The translations under genes and the position numbers were made by a program. Positions 17,703 through 27,696 of a stretch of 64,000 nucleotides of DNA are shown piece after piece. Source of the stretch: Pseudomonadota bacterium (GTDB lineage: Bacteria; Pseudomonadota; Alphaproteobacteria; Caulobacterales; Caulobacteraceae); NCBI GenBank assembly GCA_023386645.1, contig JAEWJI010000012.1, forward strand, positions 1 to 64,000, read 5' to 3'. Numbering within the stretch: position 1 is the stretch's first letter; each line of letters opens with the position of its first letter. The notes beneath the pieces are model-generated. The model saw only the letters and a list, made by a program, of their open reading frames with translations. It made no database searches and was not told the origin of the DNA.

Positions 17703-18884
17703 TCACGCGGCCGTGGGCTCGGTCGCCCGCGCCTTCTTCAGGCTGCGGCGACCGAAGCGCCAGAAGGCGAAGGCGACCGCGCCGCCGATGGCGAGGATGA
17801 CGAGGGACAGGAGGGGCCGGACCGCGAACCAGGCGACGGCGATGGTCACCGTGCCGACCAGCGTGCCCAGAACGAAGGCGATCAGGCCCGTGCCCATGCC
17901 GACAATCGAGCCGAAGAGCGGCACCACGTCCGCCAGCACCTTCAGCGGATTGAGGATCAGGCCGAAGCCGACGATCAGGAAGACGATCCCGGCGGCGCGG
18001 ACGATCCAAAGAATCATGCGGTTGGCGTCCTGGGCGCTGGCGAACATCTCGGACGCCGCCACGGCGCCGTCGGCGACGAGGAGGACCGGCTCGCCGTTGC
18101 GGGCGCGATAGGGAGCGAACCCATCGCCGCTCTGGGCGGCGACCACGCTGATCTCGCTGGTCGGCGTGACCTCATAGGAGACGCGCACGTCGCCGATCTC
18201 AGGCGCTTCCGGATGTTCGCCCAGGTAGAGGGTCGTCGGGGAGACGATGACGCCCTCGCCTACGGTGTCGGTCACCCCCTGCTGCTGCGTCTCGTCCAGC
18301 CGCACGGCCCGGGCGCCGCCGATCTGCTCGATGATGTCGTCGTTCAGCTCGAAGGCGCCGAGACGGGCGTCCTGAGCGGTGATGCTGGCGGCCTCGATCT
18401 CGAACTCAGGGTTCTCATGTCCCTGGGGGCGCTCGAAGGCGCTGGAATCGATCGCCGAGCTCGACCAGACGCGGACATAGTCATAGGTGGTGACCGTATC
18501 CTCGCCGCCGCCCAGCTTCTGGCGCGTTTCGGACTTCGTGTCTTCGCGCCACTGGTACATCTCGGGCTGACGGACCAGGCGAACACCGGTCGCGGTGACG
18601 CCGAACTCCTCGTCGACCAGCGGCTCGGTCACAGTGGTCTCGCCGGTCGCGTGAACGAGCCGGCCCTCGTTCGCGGGGTCGATGGCGGTGGACGCGACGG
18701 TCGCGACCAATCCCGCGCCTTCGTTCAACGCCCGCTCCGTGCGTACGGCCCGGTTCTCGTTCCAAGCCAGCACGCCGACGCAGACCACGATCATGATCAC
18801 GCCTACCAGCACGCCAGCAAAGGCGCCGCCGATGCGAGAGAACCAACCCTGGCTAGTGGTCTCGGTGAAGTGATCGTTGCTCAT
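17703..18884 (-). CDS. TMEM43 family membrane protein
   Basis: 393 residues with one N-terminal membrane helix (about 20-45), a long middle domain of about 220 residues expected outside the cytoplasm, and a cluster of three hydrophobic segments near the C-terminus (about 290-375). This architecture and the early WNENRAVRTERALNEGA segment match the TMEM43/LUMA family, an inner-nuclear-membrane protein in animals with bacterial relatives of unknown function. The start ATG at 18884 is in a weak ribosome-binding context. No partner gene is apparent. The family call is moderately sure; the function is unknown. Confidence 0.75.
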   Translation of the reverse strand: MSNDHFTETTSQGWFSRIGGAFAGVLVGVIMIVVCVGVLAWNENRAVRTERALNEGAGLVATVASTAIDPANEGRLVHATGETTVTEPLVDEEFGVTATGVRLVRQPEMYQWREDTKSETRQKLGGGEDTVTTYDYVRVWSSSAIDSSAFERPQGHENPEFEIEAASITAQDARLGAFELNDDIIEQIGGARAVRLDETQQQGVTDTVGEGVIVSPTTLYLGEHPEAPEIGDVRVSYEVTPTSEISVVAAQSGDGFAPYRARNGEPVLLVADGAVAASEMFASAQDANRMILWIVRAAGIVFLIVGFGLILNPLKVLADVVPLFGSIVGMGTGLIAFVLGTLVGTVTIAVAWFAVRPLLSLVILAIGGAVAFAFWRFGRRSLKKARATEPTAA

Positions 18885-18983
18885 CTGGCTCCCCCCGGAT
18901 GCCCCGCGCCGATCGCGCGCATCTGAATAGCACCGTTTTGCGATCTGCGTAGGGGACGTGTGGCCATTGATGGCGAAAAGGAA

Positions 18984-19013
18984 AGGGGCGGCTGGATCAC
19001 TCCAGCCGCCCCT
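18984..19013 (-). terminator. Terminator of the TonB receptor gene
   Basis: A perfect 13-base stem, AGGGGCGGCTGGA and TCCAGCCGCCCCT, with a TCAC loop. On the minus strand it is followed by TTTCCTTTTC, a good T-rich tract, 28 bases after the receptor stop. Confidence 0.85.
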
Positions 19014-19041
19014 GGCAGTCGTTCGGGTTGAGACGCGTCGC

Positions 19042-22023
19042 TTAGAAGCGGGCGTTCAGGCCGATGTAGAAGCGACGTCCGAGCAGGTCGTACGTCGACG
19101 GGTCGGTATTGGACGCGATCGACGGCGTGTAGACCGGGGCCAGTTCGTCGGTGATGTTGTTCACACCGGCGCGCAGGGCGACCGTGTCCGTCAGCGCCCA
19201 CGAGGCGTTCAGGTCGAAGTAGTCGATGCCGTCGATGACCGTGGCGCGGTTGTTGAAGTTCTCAACCTCGCCCTGGTAGCGCCAGCGCAGGCCCACGTTG
19301 AAGTCGCCGTAGACCCAGTTGACCGAGCTCAGCCACTTGAACTCCGGCAGGGTCAGACCCAGCGAGTTCGAAATGGTGCCCGTGCGGTTCGTGAAGGTGC
19401 CGCCCGGCAGGTCCTGACGCTCCCAGTTCTCCAGCCAGGTGCCGGTGAAGTTGAAGGCCAGCGCGCCCCAGTCCGGCAGGCCGACGTCAGCCATGGTCCA
19501 GGCCCAGTCGACCTGAAGGTCGACGCCCGAGGTGCGGAGGGTGGCCAGGTTGTTGTTGGTCTCGGCCGTCGTATAGACCTGACCCGAGTTCGGATCCCGA
19601 GCGAACAGCGAGCAGTAGAAGTTGTTCGGGTCGTAGTTCGGGTTCGAGGTTCCATCGAAGTTGTAGCAGCGACGGAACTGTTCGGTGACCGAAACGGTGC
19701 CGATCACGTTCTCGATTTCGATCTTGTAGTAGTCGATCGAGGCCGAGAACTGGCTCAGCCAGGGGTTCTGCCACGGCGATTGCCACACGATGCCGGCGGT
19801 CCAGGAGTCAGCGGTTTCCTCGAACAGGTTCGGGTTACCGCCGGTCAGGCCGGAGACCTGCTGGTTGGTGAAGGTGTAGGTGTCGATCACCTGTACCGGC
19901 ACGCCTTGAGTCAGGCAGAGCGCGCGAACCTGGGCCGCACCGGCCGCGCCCGGGGCGCGATAAGCGCCGCGGATGTCGCAGGGGTCGCCCGCGAACTGGC
20001 GCGCGCCCGAGGCCGAGACCGGAACGCCGACGCTCGGGAAGTTCAGGTTCTGCGGGCTGAACAGTTCACCGATGGACGGAGCCCGGACGGCGCGCTGGAT
20101 GCCGCCGCGGACACGCAGGCTGTCCACGATCTCCCAGTTGATGTCGGCCTTGTACGAGTCGACCGGACCGATCGAGCTGTAGTCCGACACGCGATAACCG
20201 AGGTTGGTCTCGAGGTTCTGGATGAACGGCAGGTCGCGCAGCAGCGGGATCAGCAGTTCGCCGTAGGCCTCATAGACCTTGTCAGCGCCCGACAGCGGGT
20301 TCGCGGCGTTGAAGCCGGCCACTTCGGCTTCCGAAGTCGGAGCGCCCGGGACCAGGTCGACGACGTTCGAGAGCAGGGCGTCGGGGATGAACCGGTAGTT
20401 CTGCTCGCGATAGCTACCACCCAGGGCGAAGCGGACTTCGCCGGCCCACAGGTCGAAGGCGCCGCCCTGGATGTTCATTTCGAAGACGCGCAGGTCGTTG
20501 GTGACCGTGTTCTTCGACAGGCGGCCGATATAGGCGGCGCACTGCGGGCTGAGCGGGTTGTCGCCGAAGGGGTTGAAGCCGCCGGCGCAGATCGAGGCGC
20601 CGCCGTCCGCGGCCGTCAGCAGATTGTTGACCGCGATCCGCGAGACGTTGCCCGATTGGGTCGTGACGTTGTCGACCCGGCCGTAGGACACGAAGGTGTC
20701 GTAGGTCCAGTCGCGGGTGCCCGGCAGGTCGCCGCGCAGACCGGTCGTGATCTGGTAGACGTCGTAGTTCTCAGAACCGCGACGCGGCCCCAGGGCGCTG
20801 AACCGCTTGTCGAGGCGGAACGAGGCCGTGGGGTTGGGGCGGCTGTTCAGGATCGTCCGCAGCTCGGCGGAGATGAAGGGGTTGGTCGCCGGGATGCGGA
20901 AACCGGTGGTCGTTCCCGAGGCAGGGGTCGCCGCCAGGACGTTGGCGGTTTCGTACTGCGAGAACATGGCCTCGACGTAGACCTCGGCCATCTCATTGAT
21001 TTCATAATCAATGGCGCCGAAAACATTGTACCGATCCTGCGGCAGGATCATGTAGTTCAGCGGGCCGGTGTTGTAGGCGAAGTTGGCCGACTGGAGCGGT
21101 CCCGGCAGGCGGAAGCCTTCGTAGTCGATGCCGCCCGGCGAGACGTAGTCCCGGGCGCCTTCGTAGGCGAACAGGGTGCCGTTGTTGTTGAAGCCGAAGG
21201 TGTTGGTCGGGATCGCGCCCGGAATGGCGGCCGTGATGGCGGCCGTCGACGGCAGGTTAGTGGCGTCGAAGATGGTGTTGCCGAGCGGCGAAGCGGCCGA
21301 GAAGCCGGAGATCGAGGCGAAGTCGCGCGCGGCGTTGAAGACCGCGTCGCGGTGGGCGTAGTTCAGCGACAGGACGGCGTTGCCGCGACCGTCGGCGATG
21401 TTGCCGCCGACCGTCAGGCTGACGGCGTCGGTGCCGGCGTCGTCACGGTCGGAGATGCCGTACTGGACGTCGACTTCCACGCCCTCGAACTGATCGTTGA
21501 GGATGAAGTTCAGCACGCCGGCCACGGCGTCCGAGCCGTAGGTCGAGGACGCGCCGCCGGTGATCGTTTCGATCCGGGAGATGAGGGCGGTCGGGATCAG
21601 GTTCAGGTCGACCACCGAAGAGGCGTTCGACGGAACGACGCGACGGCCATTCAGCAGAACCAGCGTACGGCTGGTGCCCAAGCCGCGCAGCTGCACGTTC
21701 GCCTGGCCGCCGTTCGACGGGTTGTTCGAGGTCGCGTTGAGCGCCGGCGTGAATTGCGGCAGCTCATTGACCAGATTGTCGATGGTCACCGAACCGGTGG
21801 CCTGGAAGTCTTCCTGACCGACGGTGACGATCGGGCTGTTGGCGACATAGTCCTGACGAACGATGCGCGAGCCGGTGACGACGATGTCGTCAACCTGACC
21901 GCCCTGGTCGGCGTCCTGCTCTTGAGCGAACGCGGGCGCGGCGGAAACAGCCATGGCAAGGGCGGCGCCCCCAAGCATGGTTGCCCCCAGCAGCGACTTC
22001 TTGAGGCTTCGATAGTTCATCAT
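19042..22023 (-). CDS. TonB-dependent outer-membrane receptor
   Basis: 993 residues from the ATG at 22023 (another at 22020; GGAGAG precedes both). A signal peptide ends near APAFAQ, followed by a TonB-box-like DDIVVTGSRI, a plug domain (TIDNLVNELPQ, NVQLRGLGTSRTLVLLNGRR) and a long beta-barrel ending in aromatic ...IGLNARF as outer-membrane insertion requires. It imports an unidentified large or scarce ligand using the proton-motive force. No Fur or siderophore genes are adjacent. It diverges from a gene set including a TPR/2-oxoglutarate oxygenase, an association often seen near such receptors in Caulobacterales. A minus-strand TTGACGG (22129-22123) is a possible -35 box. Confidence 0.95.
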   Translation of the reverse strand: MMNYRSLKKSLLGATMLGGAALAMAVSAAPAFAQEQDADQGGQVDDIVVTGSRIVRQDYVANSPIVTVGQEDFQATGSVTIDNLVNELPQFTPALNATSNNPSNGGQANVQLRGLGTSRTLVLLNGRRVVPSNASSVVDLNLIPTALISRIETITGGASSTYGSDAVAGVLNFILNDQFEGVEVDVQYGISDRDDAGTDAVSLTVGGNIADGRGNAVLSLNYAHRDAVFNAARDFASISGFSAASPLGNTIFDATNLPSTAAITAAIPGAIPTNTFGFNNNGTLFAYEGARDYVSPGGIDYEGFRLPGPLQSANFAYNTGPLNYMILPQDRYNVFGAIDYEINEMAEVYVEAMFSQYETANVLAATPASGTTTGFRIPATNPFISAELRTILNSRPNPTASFRLDKRFSALGPRRGSENYDVYQITTGLRGDLPGTRDWTYDTFVSYGRVDNVTTQSGNVSRIAVNNLLTAADGGASICAGGFNPFGDNPLSPQCAAYIGRLSKNTVTNDLRVFEMNIQGGAFDLWAGEVRFALGGSYREQNYRFIPDALLSNVVDLVPGAPTSEAEVAGFNAANPLSGADKVYEAYGELLIPLLRDLPFIQNLETNLGYRVSDYSSIGPVDSYKADINWEIVDSLRVRGGIQRAVRAPSIGELFSPQNLNFPSVGVPVSASGARQFAGDPCDIRGAYRAPGAAGAAQVRALCLTQGVPVQVIDTYTFTNQQVSGLTGGNPNLFEETADSWTAGIVWQSPWQNPWLSQFSASIDYYKIEIENVIGTVSVTEQFRRCYNFDGTSNPNYDPNNFYCSLFARDPNSGQVYTTAETNNNLATLRTSGVDLQVDWAWTMADVGLPDWGALAFNFTGTWLENWERQDLPGGTFTNRTGTISNSLGLTLPEFKWLSSVNWVYGDFNVGLRWRYQGEVENFNNRATVIDGIDYFDLNASWALTDTVALRAGVNNITDELAPVYTPSIASNTDPSTYDLLGRRFYIGLNARF

Positions 22024-22259
22024 TCTCTCCGGAGATTTTCTGGGCCCCACGAACCCCACGCCAGCGAAAAGCCGGACGCAAAGCCGCAGGATTGACAACC
22101 AGCGTTACGGTAAAGCCTCGGGCCGTCAACGCACTTGCGAAGGGCGCCAGACGATTGGGGACGATTTGTCGCGCTATTGCCACATTCGAGACGACCTCGT
22201 TCGGTCGAGACAAGACGCTCGGGCGCCGCTATCAGGGCGCGACGACGGGGAGAGACGAT

Positions 22260-22802
22260 ATGCGAATCCAGACCAAGATCATGGGGCTTTCAGCTCTCGC
22301 CCTGGCCTATGTCACAGCCTCTCCGAACGATGCCCACGCGCAGGAGGACGCTCGCCGACGGGCCGAGGTGCTGACGGCGGTAACCGCCTGTCGGGCCGTC
22401 ATCGAGTCTACCGCGCGGTTGGCGTGCTACGACCAGGCGGTCGGAGCCCTGGATCAGGCGGAGCGGAGCGGCGAGGTGCAGGTGTTCGACCGCGAGCAGA
22501 TTCGCGAGACCCGGACGCGCCTGTTCGGCCTGGACATGGATCGTTTCAACATCTTCGCGCGCGGAGAGCCCGCCGATCAGATCGATTCGGTCGAGACTTC
22601 CTTGACCTCCGCGCGGCAGAACGGAAACGGAGTCTGGACCTTCCGGCTCTCGGACGGGTCGACCTGGTTACAGATCGACAACTCCCGACTGACGACGAGG
22701 GCGACGCCCGGGTCGGAGGTCCGCATCCGTCGCGGTGCAGTCGGCAGCTATCTGCTAAGCGTCAATGGCAGTCGGTCGCTCCGCGTGCGTCGCGAACACT
22801 GA
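22260..22802 (+). CDS. Exported protein of unknown function
   Basis: 180 residues from the ATG at 22260, preceded by GGGGAGAG. An N-terminal signal peptide (MGLSALALAYVTASPNDAHA) is followed by a segment, VTACRAVIESTARLACYDQA, of a type found in many alphaproteobacterial periplasmic proteins (two cysteines 11 apart, TARLACYD). The second half is beta-rich (GVWTFRLSDGSTWLQ). I do not recognise a named family with certainty. It diverges from the TonB receptor and is followed after a single base by the TPR/oxygenase gene, so the two are probably one operon. Confidence 0.75.
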   Translation: MRIQTKIMGLSALALAYVTASPNDAHAQEDARRRAEVLTAVTACRAVIESTARLACYDQAVGALDQAERSGEVQVFDREQIRETRTRLFGLDMDRFNIFARGEPADQIDSVETSLTSARQNGNGVWTFRLSDGSTWLQIDNSRLTTRATPGSEVRIRRGAVGSYLLSVNGSRSLRVRREH

Positions 22803-22803
22803 C

Positions 22804-24294
22804 ATGACCGGCCTCGCGCCTTCGCAGGCGGAGGTTCGCATTCTCGAGCAGGCGCGGCAGCTTGAGATGCGCGGGCTCCTGGCCGAGGCGGCCGCAGTGC
22901 TTGCACCCCTGACGACAAGACCGCCGACTTCCGTGGCGGCGGCGCGCGCGAGGGCACGGTGTCTGCGCGGTCTTGGGCGAACGCAAGAAGCCCTGCCGCT
23001 ACTGGCGATGGTGGCGGAGCAGGACGCGGCGAGCGCGATCGCCGAACACAACCTCGCCGCCGCCCTGGGCGATCTTGGACGGGGGGCGGAGAGCGCGGCG
23101 GCGGCGCGGCGCGCGATCGCGCGGGGAGGGCAGGCCCCGGAGACCCGTCTCGTCCTCGCCCGAGCCCTGCTTAGCCAGCACCTCTTGGACGAGGCGGAGC
23201 GGGCGCTGAACGAGGCCCTGGCGTTGCGGCCCGACTATCCCGACGCGCTGCGCGAACTGGCGCAACTGATCTGGATGCGGACCGGAGACCCGAGGCTCGC
23301 CCTGGCTCCGTTCGAGGCGCTGGAGCGTCGCTCACCTTTGTCGCCCAGGCTCGCGGCGCTTCGGGCGGGCGTGATCCGTGACACATCGGGCCCGCAGGCG
23401 GCCTACGCCTCGCTGAAGCCGTGGTTCGGCGCGGGCGACGCCGGCGTCGCCCTGGCCGCTTCGCAGGCCGCAAGCCGATTCGATCCCGCTTCGGCGCTCG
23501 TTCATGCGCTGGAAGCCTACAGGCTCGCGCCGGCCGAGCCGGTGGTGATCCTGTCCTTGGCGGAGGCGGCGATCGGCGGCGGGGATCCAGCCTTGGGTCT
23601 GGACCTGGTCGAGCGTCGCCTATCAGCCCACCCCCGTGACGGCTACGCCCTGGCGCTGAGGTCCTTGGCACGGCGGGCGCTCGGCGCGAAGGCGCAGGTG
23701 AGCGATGAAATTCAGGCGGCAGTGCGAACCTATGAGGTGGCCGCGCCCACACGATTCGCCGATCGCGGGGAGTGGCTGGCGTCGTTGGCGGCAAGGCTGC
23801 GATCGCTTCATGCCTTCAAGGCCGAACCGCTTGCGCAGTCGGTGCGGGGCGGATCGCAGATCGTGCTTCACCCTGGACGTTTTTCGGACGATCCGATCAT
23901 CGCGGAGACCCTGGAGGCCTTCGCAGTTCCGGTGAACCAGTACCTAGCCGAGGTGATGCAGTCTCCCGGCGTCGCCTGGGCGCTGGCGGGAGCCTGGTCG
24001 GTGAGGCTCGATGCTGGAGGGGGACACAACGACCATGTGCACCCGGAGGGCTGGGTTTCGTCGGCCTTCTATGTCGAGGTTCCCGAAAGCGCCCGCGGCG
24101 AGGACCGGCGCGGTTGGCTGCGATTCGGGGCCGCTCAGGTCGGGCCGCCGGGGCAGTTCGAGCCTCTGCATTGGGAGCGACCTGAACCGGGCCGGCTCGC
24201 ATTGTTTCCTTCCCACTTGTGGCACGGGGTCGAGCCCTTCCCCGGACCCGGCGAGCGGATCACCATCGCCTTCGACGTGCACCGCGCAAGCTGA
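22804..24294 (+). CDS. TPR protein fused to a 2-oxoglutarate/Fe(II) oxygenase-like domain
   Basis: 496 residues from the ATG at 22804; an in-frame ATG at 22765 inside the previous gene is possible. The N-terminal 300 or so residues are alanine/leucine-rich TPR-like helices (for example ALNEALALRPDYPDALREL). The C-terminal 170 residues form a putative 2OG-Fe(II) oxygenase: NDHVHPEGWVSSAFYVEV supplies iron-ligand histidines, SHLWHGVEPF the distal histidine, and GERITIAFDVHR the 2-oxoglutarate arginine. Such fusions probably hydroxylate a protein or peptide. It is transcribed beside, and away from, a TonB receptor, and followed by an M16 peptidase. The substrate is unknown. Confidence 0.83.
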   Translation: MTGLAPSQAEVRILEQARQLEMRGLLAEAAAVLAPLTTRPPTSVAAARARARCLRGLGRTQEALPLLAMVAEQDAASAIAEHNLAAALGDLGRGAESAAAARRAIARGGQAPETRLVLARALLSQHLLDEAERALNEALALRPDYPDALRELAQLIWMRTGDPRLALAPFEALERRSPLSPRLAALRAGVIRDTSGPQAAYASLKPWFGAGDAGVALAASQAASRFDPASALVHALEAYRLAPAEPVVILSLAEAAIGGGDPALGLDLVERRLSAHPRDGYALALRSLARRALGAKAQVSDEIQAAVRTYEVAAPTRFADRGEWLASLAARLRSLHAFKAEPLAQSVRGGSQIVLHPGRFSDDPIIAETLEAFAVPVNQYLAEVMQSPGVAWALAGAWSVRLDAGGGHNDHVHPEGWVSSAFYVEVPESARGEDRRGWLRFGAAQVGPPGQFEPLHWERPEPGRLALFPSHLWHGVEPFPGPGERITIAFDVHRAS

Positions 24295-24385
24295 GCCTTC
24301 CCAGCGCCCATCGGAGACTGCACCCCGCCGTTTCGGAATTTGGCCGGACAGGATAAGCCTTCGCCGTCCTTCTCCGGAGTTCCCA

Positions 24386-27283
24386 ATGCTGGCCTCTCGT
24401 GTCCTTCGCGACCTTCTCTTGAGCGGAGCCGCCGCCTGCGCTCTGGCGACGGCCGCCGTCATCCTGCCGGCCGCGCCGGCCGCCGCCCGACAGCAGGCCC
24501 AGCCCCCGGCCGCGCGCCAGGTCGGGACCCTGATCCCGGCGGAGGTCTATGAGCTGGAGAACGGACTGACGGTCATTTTTCACATCGACCGGTCGGATCC
24601 CGTCGTGGCGGTGAACCTGACGGCGCATGTGGGTTCGGGCCGTGAGTTGCCGGGGCGGACCGGGTTCGCTCATTTATTCGAACACCTGTTTTTCCTGGAT
24701 TCCGAAAACCTGGGGCCGGGGGGGCTGGATCGGCTAAGCGCCCGCGTCGGCGGCTCGGGGGCCAACGGCTCCACGTCGAACGACCGCACCGATTACCTGC
24801 AGACGGTGCCCAACAATGCGCTGGAGAAGATGATCTGGGCCGAGGCCGACAAGCTCGGCTACTTCATCAACACCGTGACGCCGGCCGTGGTCGCCAAGGA
24901 AATCCAGGTCGTCAAGAACGAGAAGCGGCAGTCCTACGACAACCGCCCCTATGGCCACACCTATCCCGTGGTGATGGACGCGCTGTTCCCCGACGGGCAC
25001 CCGTACAGCTGGCCGGTGATCGGGTCGCTGGCGGACCTGGACGCTGCGACGCTGGAGGACGTGCAGGCCTTCTACCGGCGCTGGTATACACCGAACAACA
25101 CGACCCTGGTGATCGCCGGCGACTTCGATCCGGCGCAGGCGCGCGAATGGGTGCAGAAGTACTTCGGGGAGATCCCGCGCGGGCCCGAGGCTGAACGTCC
25201 GGCGGTTCAAGGCGCCAGCCTGTCGGCCACGCGGCGGCTGATGCACGAGGACAATTTCGCCCAGCTGCCTGAGCTGAACCTGTGGTGGCCGGCGGTGGAG
25301 GAGGGGCATCCGGACGAGCCCGCGCTCGAGATGCTGCTGACCCTGCTGACCGACGGCAAGGAAGCGCCTCTCAACGCCGTGCTGGTCGACGAGGAAAAGG
25401 TGACGGCAGAGGTCGGCGGTGGGCTGCAGGCCATGCAACTGGCGGGAGCGGCCGCGCTCAGCGTGCGGGCCTTCGAGGGCACCGACCTCGACCGGGTGCA
25501 GGCGGCTCTGGACCAAGGCTTCGCGCGGTTCGAGAGCCAGGGCGTGGACGAGGCGGCGCTAGGGCGGGCCAAGACCATGGCCGAGGCGCGGCTCTACAGC
25601 GGGCTGAACAGCGTGCTGGGCAAGAGCGCCATCCTGGCGGAGAACCACGCGCTGCTCGACAATCCGGCGTTTCTGGACACCGATCTGCAGCGCCTGCGGG
25701 CGGTGACCGCGGAGGATGTGATGCGGGTCTATCAGACCTACATCAAGGACCGGCCGCACGTCGCCACCAGCTTCGTGCCGAAGGGCAAACCCGAACTGGC
25801 GTTGGAGAACTCCGAGGTCGCCGAGGTGGTCGAGGAGGCGATCGTCCAGGGCGCCGAAGCGCCGATCGACGCCAGCGTGGGCCGCAGCGAGATCGCCCGC
25901 ACCGCCTCCAGCTTTGATCGGTCGGTGGAACCTCCGGCGGGGCCGGACCCGGTAATCGCCCCTCCGGCGACCTGGACAGTCACGACCGCCAACGGTCTGC
26001 AGGTGATGGGGATCGAGAACAACGAGGCGCCGCTGGCCGCCTTCCAGCTATCGATCGAGGGCGGACGGCTGTTCGACGATCCCGCGCGGCCGGGAGCGGC
26101 CAACATGCTGGCCCGGATGATGACGCGGGGTGCGCAGACCCGTACGCCGGCCGAGTTGGAGAACGCCTTCAAGGCGCTGGGAGCCACTGTGAACGTGCGG
26201 GCCGAGGACGAGCGGTTCGTGATTTCCGGCACGACTCTGGCCCGTAACTTCGATGCCACCCTCGACCTGGTGGAGGAGATGCTGTTCCAGCCGCGCTGGG
26301 ACGCCGAGGAACTGGCGCTGGCCAAGGCGGCGGTCACCTCCCAGATCCAGGACCAGAGGGCACAACCGAATGCCCTGGCGAGCCGTGTCTATGACCTGGT
26401 CGCCTATGGCGACGGTCACATCCTGTCGCGCAACGCGTTAGGCACCGAGCGGTCGATTGCGGGGCTGGAGATGGCGGACCTGCAGAGCCTTATGGCCTGG
26501 GCGATCGGTCCCCGAGGAGCGCACTTCCGAGTAGTTGGCGATGTCGATCGGGCGGCCGTGGCCGTTGCCTTGACCGATCTCGGAAGCCGTTGGCAGACGC
26601 AGTCAGCCGAGGCGCCGGCCCAGCCACAAATCGCGCGGCCGGAACGCGCCGGAATCTATTTCTACGATGTACCGGGCGCCAAACAGTCGGTGCTGACCTT
26701 CGGCTATCCGGCGCTGCGCCGCGCCGATCGGGACTATTTCCCGGCCTCGGTGATGAATTTCCGACTCGGCGGGGGCGGATTCGCCTCGGACCTGACCCAA
26801 CAGCTGCGCGAAACGCACGGCTATACCTATGGCGTCCGAACGGTCTTTTCGGGCGGGCGGACGATCGGCCATTTCGCCCTATCGAGCGGTGTGCGGTCGA
26901 ACGTGACGCTGGAAGCCTCGCAGTTGGCCCGCGACATCATGCGCGACTTCGGCCCGACCTTCGACGACGAAGATCTGGCGGTGACCCGAAGCGCGCTCGG
27001 CAATGGCCGGGCCCGGGCGTTCGAGACTCCCGGCGCCAAGCTAGGTGTGCTGGAAGCCATCGGCGAATACGGCCTGCCCACCGACTATCTGGCCCGCGAG
27101 AGCGCGATCATCGACGAGATGACGGTGGATCAGATCAAGGCCCTGGCGGACCGTTATGTCCGGCCGGACGAGATGATCTACGTGGTCGTGGGCGACGCTG
27201 CGACCCAGGCACAGCGGCTGGAGGCGCTGGGCTACGGCCCCCCTGTAATGATGAACGCGCCCCTGGCCGCCGCGGACCAGTGA
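24386..27283 (+). CDS. M16 family zinc peptidase, exported
   Basis: 965 residues from the ATG at 24386. A signal peptide ends near PAAAR (about residue 35). The zinc motif His96-Leu-Phe-Glu99-His100 lies in the first lobe (AHLFEHLFF); the second lobe from about 530 lacks it. Paralogue of the peptidase at 8823-11639, sharing the HLFEH, TSNDRTDYLQTVP-like and NEKRQ segments. It ends in a GTGA overlap with the HIT gene. Its place after the TPR/oxygenase and TonB-receptor genes suggests peptide processing tied to uptake, which is inference. An upstream in-frame ATG at 24011 lies inside the preceding gene and is rejected. Confidence 0.92.
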   Translation: MLASRVLRDLLLSGAAACALATAAVILPAAPAAARQQAQPPAARQVGTLIPAEVYELENGLTVIFHIDRSDPVVAVNLTAHVGSGRELPGRTGFAHLFEHLFFLDSENLGPGGLDRLSARVGGSGANGSTSNDRTDYLQTVPNNALEKMIWAEADKLGYFINTVTPAVVAKEIQVVKNEKRQSYDNRPYGHTYPVVMDALFPDGHPYSWPVIGSLADLDAATLEDVQAFYRRWYTPNNTTLVIAGDFDPAQAREWVQKYFGEIPRGPEAERPAVQGASLSATRRLMHEDNFAQLPELNLWWPAVEEGHPDEPALEMLLTLLTDGKEAPLNAVLVDEEKVTAEVGGGLQAMQLAGAAALSVRAFEGTDLDRVQAALDQGFARFESQGVDEAALGRAKTMAEARLYSGLNSVLGKSAILAENHALLDNPAFLDTDLQRLRAVTAEDVMRVYQTYIKDRPHVATSFVPKGKPELALENSEVAEVVEEAIVQGAEAPIDASVGRSEIARTASSFDRSVEPPAGPDPVIAPPATWTVTTANGLQVMGIENNEAPLAAFQLSIEGGRLFDDPARPGAANMLARMMTRGAQTRTPAELENAFKALGATVNVRAEDERFVISGTTLARNFDATLDLVEEMLFQPRWDAEELALAKAAVTSQIQDQRAQPNALASRVYDLVAYGDGHILSRNALGTERSIAGLEMADLQSLMAWAIGPRGAHFRVVGDVDRAAVAVALTDLGSRWQTQSAEAPAQPQIARPERAGIYFYDVPGAKQSVLTFGYPALRRADRDYFPASVMNFRLGGGGFASDLTQQLRETHGYTYGVRTVFSGGRTIGHFALSSGVRSNVTLEASQLARDIMRDFGPTFDDEDLAVTRSALGNGRARAFETPGAKLGVLEAIGEYGLPTDYLARESAIIDEMTVDQIKALADRYVRPDEMIYVVVGDAATQAQRLEALGYGPPVMMNAPLAAADQ

Positions 27284-27696
27284 GCGGGTTCGAGGTCTCC
27301 GAAGCCCTCGCCGGGGCCTCGGACTTCGCCTGCGACTGGGCGTTGTGTGAGGTGCGCCTGCATCGGGATGGGCGATTCCCGTGGCTGTTGCTGCTGCCGC
27401 GCGTGCGCGGGGCGGTCGAGCTGGAGGATGTGCCTCAGCATGATCGCGCGGTTCTGATGGAGGAGATCGCCCGGGCCGGCAGGGCGGTGCGCGTAGTGGG
27501 CGAGATGGTCGGCAGGCCCGTCGAGAAGTTGAACGTCGCGGCCATCGGCAACGTCGTCCCCCAGTTGCATATCCATGTGGTCGGACGCCGGCGCGACGAC
27601 GGGCTCTGGCCTGATCCTATCTGGGGGCGAGGCCAGGCGACCGTTCGGTCCGAGGCCGAGACGCGGCGTCTGCTGGAGGCCCTGAGGGCCGCCTGA
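27280..27696 (+). CDS. HIT family protein
   Basis: 138 residues starting from GTG at 27280, which overlaps the M16 stop codon (GTGA), so translation is coupled. The histidine-triad region reads NVVPQLHIHVVGRR, with two of the three classic histidines in register; this reduced form is common in a proteobacterial HIT subfamily that acts as nucleotide hydrolase or transferase (diadenosine-polyphosphate type). It is cytoplasmic. The link with an exported peptidase is positional only. Confidence 0.85.
   Translation: MSGFEVSEALAGASDFACDWALCEVRLHRDGRFPWLLLLPRVRGAVELEDVPQHDRAVLMEEIARAGRAVRVVGEMVGRPVEKLNVAAIGNVVPQLHIHVVGRRRDDGLWPDPIWGRGQATVRSEAETRRLLEALRAA

Noticed and set aside
18958..22095. 1045-codon open frame on the plus strand
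   Set aside because: It is exactly antisense to the TonB receptor, low in hydrophobic order and rich in Arg/Val/Asp as expected of a high-GC shadow; no motif recognised.
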